Of a DNA stretch of 6,269 nt, positions 1-4,831 are shown piece after piece. Both the position numbers and the translations under genes were made by a program. Within the stretch, counting starts at the first letter, position 1. Each line of letters begins with the position of its first letter. Source of the stretch: an uncultured Fretibacterium sp. (GTDB lineage: Bacteria; Synergistota; Synergistia; Synergistales; Aminobacteriaceae); contig NZ_CAUUWA010000098.1 of the NCBI RefSeq assembly GCF_963548695.1, forward strand, positions 1-6,269, read 5' to 3'. The notes beneath the pieces are model-generated. The model was not told the origin of the DNA. It ran no database searches and saw only the letters and a program-made list of their open reading frames with translations.

Positions 1-608
1 AGGTAAAGGCAGAGCCACGGCAGAAGGATGCCCTCCGGGCCGTGGACGATGAAGGCCAATGCCGCGGCGGCATGGGCCAGGACGGCGTAGTGTCGGTCGT
101 CCCACGCCCTGACGAACCCCACCAGGGCGAACGAGACGAGACAGGCGTAAAGGGCGTGCGGGGCCGCCAGTTGGGAGGCGGTGAACCCCAACAGGGAGGT
201 CCCACAGATCACGGCCGCCAGACGCGCCCCGCGAACCCGGCCCCGCCGGACTGCCAGGGCTGCCGCGGCTGCCATGCCGAGTCCGGCTAGCGCCGGCCAG
301 AAGCGGACGGAAAACTCGTCCCACCCCAGGATGTCCAGGGACAGGGCCTCGAGTCGCCAGAAACCCGTGGACTTTCCAAGGTAGGGGGCTTTCCCGATTT
401 CGGGCCGCAGGGAGGAGCCTTGGAAGGCTGCGTTCGCCCCGATGGAGGCGTGGACCCCCTCAAGGGGATCCAGAAGCCCATGATCGCCGATGCCTCGGAG
501 GTAGAGGTAGCCAAGAATCAAGGCGATCAGCAACGCGGCCCGATGCCGGAAACAGAAGGATGTCAGGGACACGGTCTCACCCCATCGGGACGGAAACGCC
601 GACTCCAT
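1..608 (-). CDS. ArnT/GT39-like polyprenyl-phosphate-sugar glycosyltransferase, membrane protein (N-terminal part, cut by window edge)
   Basis: An open frame runs from ATG at 608 to the window edge (202 codons, no stop). The protein has a short cytosolic N-terminus, a first membrane segment at about residues 24-38 (ALLIALILGYLYL), then an outer loop of the GT-C type: LLDPLEGVHA (45-54), GKAPYLGKSTGFW (72-84) and WDEFSVRFWPALAGLG (96-111). This follows the family pattern DPDEGRYA / PYFEKPP / EFAARLPSALAGL. Hydrophobic segments follow at about 103-120, 130-146, 150-168 and 176-200, the last ending in HGPEGILLPW, like the family KGP-LP motif. Such enzymes move sugars from undecaprenyl- or dolichyl-type carriers to lipid A, protein or other acceptors on the outer face of the inner membrane; the substrate here is unknown. 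The loop aspartate of the usual D-E pair is Leu49. ATG 608 lies 21 bases after the upstream stop, with a weak AGGGTG at 616-621; GTG at 572 is the alternative start. Family call fairly sure, function not. Confidence 0.72.
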   Translation of the reverse strand, partial: MESAFPSRWGETVSLTSFCFRHRAALLIALILGYLYLRGIGDHGLLDPLEGVHASIGANAAFQGSSLRPEIGKAPYLGKSTGFWRLEALSLDILGWDEFSVRFWPALAGLGMAAAAALAVRRGRVRGARLAAVICGTSLLGFTASQLAAPHALYACLVSFALVGFVRAWDDRHYAVLAHAAAALAFIVHGPEGILLPWLCLY

Positions 609-629
609 CCACCCGCACCCTGGGGCAAC

Positions 630-1511
630 TCAATGGACATCGCCCGAAAGGGTCTGGAGCAGGTTGCAGCCGACGAGCGTCAGCGCGCACGCCTCCAGAG
701 CGAAGGGAAGCCGCCCCACGTAGACGCCGTTCAGCTTGACATAGTTCCCCGGCTCGAGCCCGGCCAGCGGCGTCGCCAGGGACGGGGCATAGAACACGGC
801 CAGGAGGTTGTCCTTGGGGATGAGCGATGGGGACGAGGGGCCGAACTTGAGAACGTAGCCATAGTCGTTCAGACGCTCCAGGGTGTTCACGTAGCCGCTG
901 ACGACGATGCGCCTGTCCTTCCAGTGCAGGTCGAAGGAGGCCTCCCCCTGAGCGATCTCCCGGGCCAGGACGCTCGCCTCCTGAACCCCCTCCTTCCGGT
1001 CCGCTATGCGCTGCTCCACGTTGCGGTAGAGGGGAAGGAACGGCTCGAACCCCTTGTCAATCAGGGGTTTGAGCAGCGCAAGGGCGTCGTCCAGGCGGCG
1101 CTCCCCCCCATGGGCGTTGGCATAGAAAAAGGCCAGGACATAGTCCACATAAGGGTCCTTGCCCTTGGCCTCCTCCAGCCTGGCGCGCCACTCCATGGGC
1201 GACCGCGTCTCCCCGCCCACCCCGGAGAGGGAGAAGTTCGCCAACTGAGCCATGGCCCGGTAGTCCCCCCTGGCCTCGGCCCTGCGGTACCACTCCCCGG
1301 CCAGGCCCTCGTCCTGGGAGACCCCCTCGCCATAGTCGTACATGACGGCGATCGCCGTCATGCAGCGCGGGTCGTCCGAGGCGAGCATCCACTGATGCAG
1401 GGCCTCCGTGTAGTCCCCGGCCCGACGGGCCTCGAGCCCCTCCTCGTAGCTCCCGTCCGCCCCGAGGGCGAGGAACGGCAACAGCAGCAGGGCTGCGAAT
1501 ATCCTTTTCAT
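630..1511 (-). CDS. Exported Sel1-repeat protein with C-terminal OB-fold (tRNA_anti-like) domain
   Basis: 293 residues. Residues 1-18 are a Sec signal peptide (KR, then a Leu/Ala-rich core, LGA before Asp19); no lipobox cysteine, so a soluble periplasmic protein is likely. Residues 21-155 are alpha-helical repeats of Sel1/TPR type: EALHQWMLASDDPRCMTAIA, then YDYGEGVSQDEGLAGEWYRR with the typical G-G-V--D---A--WY-+A spacing, then ARGDYRAMAQLANFSLSGVG. Residues about 178-281 look like an OB fold of the tRNA_anti-like family: a helix, the strand pair WKDRRIVVSGYVNTLE, FYAPSLATPLAGLEPGNYVKL, and a final G-Y-G-LPFALEACALTLV. Such domains occur in exported proteins of unknown role and need not bind tRNA. 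The mature protein has three cysteines (50, 275, 282). The start has a good GGGAGG at 1519-1524, spacing 7. It lies between the hydrolase (63 bases upstream) and the glycosyltransferase (21 bases downstream). Specific function unknown; an envelope scaffold or ligand-binding role is inference. Confidence 0.75.
   Translation of the reverse strand: MKRIFAALLLLPFLALGADGSYEEGLEARRAGDYTEALHQWMLASDDPRCMTAIAVMYDYGEGVSQDEGLAGEWYRRAEARGDYRAMAQLANFSLSGVGGETRSPMEWRARLEEAKGKDPYVDYVLAFFYANAHGGERRLDDALALLKPLIDKGFEPFLPLYRNVEQRIADRKEGVQEASVLAREIAQGEASFDLHWKDRRIVVSGYVNTLERLNDYGYVLKFGPSSPSLIPKDNLLAVFYAPSLATPLAGLEPGNYVKLNGVYVGRLPFALEACALTLVGCNLLQTLSGDVH
1341..1362. repeat. 22-bp perfect palindrome inside the Sel1-repeat gene
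   Basis: The half-site CATGACGGCGA is followed at once by its exact reverse complement, giving a 22-bp dyad with no spacer, centred on GCGATCGC. It lies in codons for MTAIAVM (residues 51-57) of the Sel1 protein and is in-frame with ordinary codons, so it can be a coincidence of coding. With no loop it is a poor RNA hairpin but a good two-fold-symmetric protein or methylase target (it contains GATC). No second copy is seen in this window. Confidence 0.85.
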
Positions 1512-1525
1512 ACCGACGCCTCCCT

Positions 1526-1577
1526 CATTCGCGCATCATTCACGAGCCTCATTCACAGGCCTCACTTACAAGCCTCA
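1526..1577. repeat. Imperfect tandem repeat, 13-bp period, between the hydrolase and Sel1 genes
   Basis: On the plus strand the units are CATTCGCGCAT (1526-1536, 11 bases, degenerate), CATTCACGAGCCT (1537-1549), CATTCACAGGCCT (1550-1562) and CACTTACAAGCCT (1563-1575), followed by the start of another (CATTT, 1576-1580). On the transcribed strand each full unit reads TGAGGC-TGT/CGT-A. The oldest-looking end holds the TGA stop of the hydrolase (1575-1577), so the array begins exactly at the gene end and stops before the GGGAGG ribosome binding site of the next gene. Because 13 is not a multiple of 3, successive units place TGA in different frames. Slippage expansion of a gene end is the simplest origin. 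Confidence 0.8.
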
Positions 1578-2126
1578 TTTGAATAGAGGAAGGAGCGCCT
1601 TGAACCCCGGCGCCCTCGAGTTCCCCAACATCTGGTAGATGACCGTCTCCGTCGGCACGACGAGGGCGCCGCACCCCCGCGCCGCGTCCAGGGCCAGGGC
1701 GTGATTCGCCGCGTCGCGGCTCCCGCAGGCGTCGGCGACGAGGACGACGCTCCGCCCCCGTCCGATCAGGTCCATCACGGTGGACAGAATGCAGATGTGG
1801 GTCTCTATCCCGAACAGGACCGTAACGGGCCGGTCCAGCGCGTCCAGCGCCTCGTCGAAGCCGTCGTGTCCGCAGCAGGAGAAGCTCGTCTTCTCGATGT
1901 ACGGCGTCCCCGGCGGGAGGAGCGAGGACAGCTGAAGCAGGGTGGGTCCGATGCCCTTGGGGTACTGTTCGGTGACGAGCAGCGGCAGGTTCAGCACCCT
2001 CACGGCGGTCAGCAGGCGCACAGCGTTCTGCAGCACAACGTCCCTCCCGGAGATGAGCGGCATCAGGTGTTCCTGGATATCGACCATCAGCAGGGCCGAG
2101 TTCTTCGCTTCCATCGGTACGAACAT
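1575..2126 (-). CDS. Isochorismatase-family cysteine hydrolase (ISOC/YcaC-like)
   Basis: 183 residues from the chosen start, the usual size for single-domain members. It has the Rossmann-like isochorismatase fold and the whole catalytic triad: Asp16 in LLMVDIQ, Lys79 in YIEKTSFSCCG, and nucleophile Cys112 in FGIETHICIL. VTEQYPKGIG (51-60), VVLVADACGSRD (127-138) and a final TETVIYQMLG match the subgroup that includes mammalian ISOC1/ISOC2 and bacterial hydrolases of unknown substrate. These lack an ArCP domain and are not siderophore-type EntB, so true isochorismatase activity should not be assumed; amide or related hydrolysis is typical of the superfamily. No signal peptide; cytosolic. ATG 2126 is chosen because AAGGAG lies 11 bases upstream; ATG 2168 (14 residues longer, reading MKKSF) and ATG 2114 remain possible. 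It is first in the leftward gene set, with a promoter-like TATAAT and a hairpin leader upstream. Family very sure, substrate unknown. Confidence 0.9.
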   Translation of the reverse strand: MFVPMEAKNSALLMVDIQEHLMPLISGRDVVLQNAVRLLTAVRVLNLPLLVTEQYPKGIGPTLLQLSSLLPPGTPYIEKTSFSCCGHDGFDEALDALDRPVTVLFGIETHICILSTVMDLIGRGRSVVLVADACGSRDAANHALALDAARGCGALVVPTETVIYQMLGNSRAPGFKALLPLFK

Positions 2127-2137
2127 CGAAACACAAT

Positions 2138-2143
2138 CTCCTT
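2138..2143 (-). promoter_or_regulatory. Ribosome binding site AAGGAG of the hydrolase gene
   Basis: AAGGAG on the minus strand, 11 bases before ATG 2126, within an AAGAAGGAG purine run. It is the only good Shine-Dalgarno near the candidate starts; ATG 2168 has none and sits just after a strong hairpin, so this site favours 2126. The spacing is slightly long. Confidence 0.55.
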
Positions 2144-2179
2144 CTTCCGTCGTGAATGACTTTTTCATGCTCGGGGATC

Positions 2180-2206
2180 TGCGCGGGGCTCCGTTTCCCC
2201 CGCGCA
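2180..2206 (-). promoter_or_regulatory. Strong hairpin in the leader of the hydrolase transcript
   Basis: TGCGCGGGG (2180-2188) and CCCCGCGCA (2198-2206) form a perfect 9-bp, almost all-GC stem around a 9-base loop. It lies between the TATAAT box (2238-2243) and the hydrolase start, so it would fold about 25 bases into the predicted RNA. There is no U-run on either side, so it is not a standard intrinsic terminator. Similar 9-base sequences, TCGGGGATC (2171-2179) and TCGGGATCC (2209-2217), flank it. Possible roles are RNA stability, attenuation or protein binding; the sequence does not decide. Confidence 0.7.
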
Positions 2207-2217
2207 ATTCGGGATCC

Positions 2218-2247
2218 TTCAACTTTCCGGCGTTTTCATTATACAAT
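2218..2247 (+). promoter_or_regulatory. Possible promoter for proBA, overlapping the divergent -10 box
   Basis: TTCAAC (2218-2223) could serve as a weak -35 (three of six matches to TTGACA), with TATACA (2240-2245, spacer 16) or TACAAT (2242-2247, spacer 18, five of six matches) as -10. The -10 overlaps the minus-strand TATAAT, so the two polymerases would compete for the same bases. Transcription would begin near 2252-2254, giving a leader of about 75 bases before proB. Confidence 0.45.
2238..2243 (-). promoter_or_regulatory. -10 box TATAAT reading towards the hydrolase gene
   Basis: A perfect TATAAT on the minus strand in the only AT-rich island of the region. No good -35 hexamer is found 16-18 bases upstream (that stretch is GC-rich), and there is no extended TGn. 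The inferred RNA would start near 2231 and carry a leader of about 105 bases. Position and orientation are sensible, but the promoter is unproven. Confidence 0.5.
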
Positions 2248-2256
2248 AAGGGAAAT

Positions 2257-2294
2257 TCCGGCGCTCGAGGCCGGACGAGGGGCCACCGGGCCCC
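2257..2294 (+). promoter_or_regulatory. Two tandem hairpins in the proB leader
   Basis: Stem one pairs TCCGGC (2257-2262) with GCCGGA (2270-2275) around a 7-base loop. Stem two pairs GGGGCC (2279-2284) with GGCCCC (2289-2294) around ACCG. They are 3 bases apart and end 34 bases before the proB start. Neither is followed by a U-run. I see no T-box consensus (AGGGTGG-type antiterminator), so the leader does not look like the T-box known from some Firmicutes proline operons. A regulatory role is inference. Confidence 0.5.
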
Positions 2295-2328
2295 GCTCAG
2301 GGTCATACAGAAAGGTGTAAGTGGAAAG

Positions 2329-3444
2329 GTGAAACGTGAAAGCCTGCGCGGCTGCAAGCGCATCGTCGTCAAGGTGGGGACCAGCTCCATCACCTACCCC
2401 ACGGGAAAGATCAACCTGGAGAAGATGGAGCTGCTGGTCCGGGAGCTCTCCGACCTGCACAACTCGGGACGCGAGCTGATCCTCGTCAGTTCGGGGGCCG
2501 TGGGGGCCGGGGCCGGAAAGCTGGGGCGGACCCCATCCAGCCTTCCGGAGAAGCAGGCCCTGGCCGCCGTGGGGCAGGGCCTGCTGATGCAGATGTACGA
2601 GAAGTTCTTCTCGGAGTACTCCAAGAGCGCGGCCCAGATCCTGCTGACCCGCGACTGCTTCGCGGACCCGAGCCGGTACCTGAACTTCCGCAACACGGTC
2701 TTCGCGCTGCTGGACTACGGCGTCATCCCCATCGTCAACGAGAACGACACCGTCGCGGTGGACGAGCTGAAGTTCGGGGACAACGACCGCCTCTCGGCGA
2801 TGGTCGCCTGCAACGCCGAGGCCGACCTGCTGATCATCCTGTCGGACATCGACGGCCTCTACGACGCCGACCCCCGCAGGAACCCCGACGCGCGCCTGAT
2901 CCCCGAGGTCGCCGCCGTCACGGAGGCGATGGAGGCCAACTCGACGACGAAGGGCAGCTCGATGTCCAGCGGAGGGATGGCCACCAAGCTGGCCGCGGCG
3001 CGAATAGCGATGTCCAACGGGATCCCGATGGTGATCGCCTCCAGCGACGAGCGCAGCGCGGTTCGGCGCATCGCCGGGGGCGAGCCGATCGGGACCTTCT
3101 TCGTCCCCGGACGGGAGGGGTACGCCGCGCGCAGGCAGTGGCTGGCCGTCGGCAGCACCCCCAGGGGAATCCTGTGGGTGGACCCGGGGGCCGAGCGCGC
3201 CCTGCTCCACCAGGGCAAGAGCCTCCTGCCCTCGGGCATACGGAGCGTCGAGGGGGATTTCCATCCGGGGGACGTGGTGTCGATCCGCAATGAATCGGGC
3301 CTGGAGATCGCCAGGGGAATCAGCAACTACGCCGCCGGGGACGCGCTCAGGATCCTGGGCCGGCACTCGGGCGAGATCGCCGCGGTCCTGGGCGTCTGCG
3401 ATTACGAGGAAGTGGTGCACCGCAACAACCTCGCTCTGGTTTAG
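2329..3444 (+). CDS. proB: Glutamate 5-kinase (ProB) with C-terminal PUA domain
   Basis: 371 residues from GTG 2329, close to the 367 of E. coli ProB. It phosphorylates L-glutamate with ATP to gamma-glutamyl phosphate, the first and normally proline-inhibited step of proline synthesis, in the cytosol. The amino-acid-kinase domain (about 10-255) shows RIVVKVGTSSIT (11-22), LVSSGAVGAGAGKLG (52-66), the glutamate-binding VNENDTVAVDELKFGDNDRLS (136-156) and LSDIDGLYDADPR (171-183). The glycine-rich loop is SSGGMATK (213-220), where GTGGM-TK is usual. The PUA domain spans about 278-360 with KSLLPSGIRSVEG and ARGISNY. The start is chosen because homology begins at about residue 9 and AAAGGTG lies at 2311-2317, 11 bases upstream; upstream extension would run into the promoter region. 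proA follows after 23 bases, so the two are surely co-transcribed. Confidence 0.96.
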   Translation: MKRESLRGCKRIVVKVGTSSITYPTGKINLEKMELLVRELSDLHNSGRELILVSSGAVGAGAGKLGRTPSSLPEKQALAAVGQGLLMQMYEKFFSEYSKSAAQILLTRDCFADPSRYLNFRNTVFALLDYGVIPIVNENDTVAVDELKFGDNDRLSAMVACNAEADLLIILSDIDGLYDADPRRNPDARLIPEVAAVTEAMEANSTTKGSSMSSGGMATKLAAARIAMSNGIPMVIASSDERSAVRRIAGGEPIGTFFVPGREGYAARRQWLAVGSTPRGILWVDPGAERALLHQGKSLLPSGIRSVEGDFHPGDVVSIRNESGLEIARGISNYAAGDALRILGRHSGEIAAVLGVCDYEEVVHRNNLALV

Positions 3445-3452
3445 CGTGCATG

Positions 3453-3458
3453 AAAGGA
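3453..3458 (+). promoter_or_regulatory. Ribosome binding site AAAGGA of proA
   Basis: AAAGGA stands 9 bases before ATG 3468. It lies inside the codons that would follow ATG 3450, which itself has no Shine-Dalgarno, so it argues that proA starts at 3468. Confidence 0.65.
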
Positions 3459-3467
3459 CTGGAATGC

Positions 3468-4760
3468 ATGAGCATACGGCAGGAATTGGCAAGGATGGGG
3501 GAGAGGGCGCGGGCCGCGGCGCGGGTCCTCTCCACGGCGAGGACGGAGGACAAGAACGGGGCGCTCCGCACCATGGCGACGGCGATTCGGGAGGATTCCG
3601 CGGCGATCCTCGGGGAGAACGCGAAGGACCTCAAGGACGGACACGCGGCTGGGCTCTCCGCGGCCACCCTGGACCGTCTCGCGCTCGATGAGGCGCGCAT
3701 CGAGGGCATGGCCTCCGGCCTGGAGGAAATAGCCGCGCTCCGGGACCCCATCGGCGAGATGACGGGAATGTGGACCGTGGAGCAGGGCCTCAGGATCGGC
3801 CGGGTCCGAGTCCCCCTGGGCGTGGTGGGCATCATCTACGAGGCCCGTCCCAACGTGACCGCCGACGCGGTGGGGCTCTGCCTCAAGTCGGGCAACGCCG
3901 TCATCCTGAGGGGCGGCCGGGAGGCTCTGCGCTCCAACGTCGCCATCGCCCGGAGCCTTCGGTCCGCCGCCGCGGACGCGAAAATGCCGGAGGGAACGGT
4001 CCAGCTCGTCTCCGACCCCGGACACGAGGCCTCCCTTGCCCTGATGCAGCTCCAGGCCCTGGACGTCCTGATCCCCCGCGGGGGCAGGGCCCTGAAGAAG
4101 GCGGTGACGGAGAACGCCCGGGTCCCCTACATCATGACGGGGGACGGCAACTGCCACACGTTCGTCGACGCCTCGGCCGACGCCGGCATGGCCCTGTCCA
4201 TCGCGATCAACGCCAAGACACAGCGCAGCGCGGTCTGCAACGCCATGGAGACCCTGCTGATCCACCGGGACATCGCGAAGGAGTTCGTCCCCGCGGTCAT
4301 GGAGGCCCTGGCGGCGCGCGGGGTGGAGCTTCGCGGGGACGAGGCCGTGCGGGCCCTCTATCCTCAGGCGAAGCCCGCCTCGGAGGAGGACTGGGCGACC
4401 GAGTACCACGACATGATCCTGGCCGTCCGCATTGTGGATGGAATCGAGGAGGCGATGGAGCACATCCACCGCTACGGGACGAGGCACAGCGAGGCCATCG
4501 TGACGGAGAGCTACGCGAACGCCCAGCGCTTCCTGTCGGGTGTCGACGCGGCGGCCGTCTACGTCAACGCCTCGACGCGCTTCACCGACGGGGGCGTGTT
4601 CGGCTTCGGATCCGAGATGGGCATCAGCACGCAGAAGCTGCACGCGCGCGGCCCCATGGGCGTCGAACAGCTCACGTCCACCAAGTTCGTCATCTACGGC
4701 TCCGGCCAAATTCGGGGGACCAACCCCGACCCAATCCGCCAGGCCGGAACGTATCATTAG
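3468..4760 (+). CDS. proA: Glutamate-5-semialdehyde dehydrogenase / gamma-glutamyl phosphate reductase (ProA)
   Basis: 430 residues from ATG 3468 (E. coli ProA has 417). It reduces gamma-glutamyl phosphate from ProB with NADPH to glutamate-5-semialdehyde, which cyclises to pyrroline-5-carboxylate, the ProC substrate. It belongs to the aldehyde dehydrogenase superfamily and is cytosolic. Diagnostic segments: VPLGVVGIIYEARPN (115-129), CLKSGNAVILRGG (138-150), LIPRGG (201-206), NAKTQR (248-253) followed by catalytic Cys257 in SAVCNAMETLL, YVNASTRFTDGG (365-376) and STQKLHARGPMG (387-398), the family signature. The C-terminus goes about 13 residues beyond the usual IRG end (TNPDPIRQAGTYH). ATG 3450 would add six residues but lacks a ribosome binding site. 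ProB and ProA act in sequence and may form a complex that protects the labile acyl phosphate. Call is secure. Confidence 0.97.
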   Translation: MSIRQELARMGERARAAARVLSTARTEDKNGALRTMATAIREDSAAILGENAKDLKDGHAAGLSAATLDRLALDEARIEGMASGLEEIAALRDPIGEMTGMWTVEQGLRIGRVRVPLGVVGIIYEARPNVTADAVGLCLKSGNAVILRGGREALRSNVAIARSLRSAAADAKMPEGTVQLVSDPGHEASLALMQLQALDVLIPRGGRALKKAVTENARVPYIMTGDGNCHTFVDASADAGMALSIAINAKTQRSAVCNAMETLLIHRDIAKEFVPAVMEALAARGVELRGDEAVRALYPQAKPASEEDWATEYHDMILAVRIVDGIEEAMEHIHRYGTRHSEAIVTESYANAQRFLSGVDAAAVYVNASTRFTDGGVFGFGSEMGISTQKLHARGPMGVEQLTSTKFVIYGSGQIRGTNPDPIRQAGTYH

Positions 4761-4831
4761 GGAAGCGCCGATTTAATCGTGGCAGGGCTTCGTGCCTTGA
4801 AATGTCGTATCCGGAAAGGGTCGGTGTCCAC
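4761..4831 (+). other. Gap between proA and the ClC gene, no clear terminator or promoter
   Basis: 71 bases. It holds a small dyad CGATT-T-AATCG (4769-4779), too tight to be an RNA hairpin, and a weak GGCA/TGCC pair (4781-4784/4793-4796). There is no GC stem with a U-run, so read-through from proBA into the ClC gene is likely. TTTAAT (4772-4777) resembles a -10 box but lacks a -35. GGAAAGGG at 4813-4820 is the probable ribosome binding site for ATG 4832. Confidence 0.5.

Noticed and set aside
420..1586. 388-codon open frame on the plus strand, opposite the Sel1 gene
   Set aside because: Low-complexity Gly/Pro/Arg/Val composition without recognisable domains; it is the antisense shadow of a GC-biased gene that has a signal peptide, domains and a good ribosome binding site.
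1549..2136. 195-codon minus-strand frame overlapping the hydrolase in another frame
   Set aside because: Arg/Ala/Gly-rich shifted frame of the hydrolase gene, which has its complete catalytic triad in the other frame.
1942..2328. Upstream extension of proB to ATG 1942
   Set aside because: It would overlap the hydrolase gene; ProB homology starts only at about 2350, and GTG 2329 gives the normal family length.
2127..2393. Upstream extension of the hydrolase to ATG 2393
   Set aside because: It would overlap proB coding and the promoter region, and the added residues show no homology to the family.
2239..3492. 417-codon open frame on the minus strand opposite proB
   Set aside because: Antisense shadow of proB, which carries all the kinase and PUA motifs.
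3441..4757. 438-codon open frame on the minus strand opposite proA
   Set aside because: Arg/Gly/Asp/His-rich antisense shadow of an unmistakable proA; no family match recognised.
4781..4796. Possible terminator hairpin after proA
   Set aside because: Only four base pairs around an 8-base loop, and no U-run.
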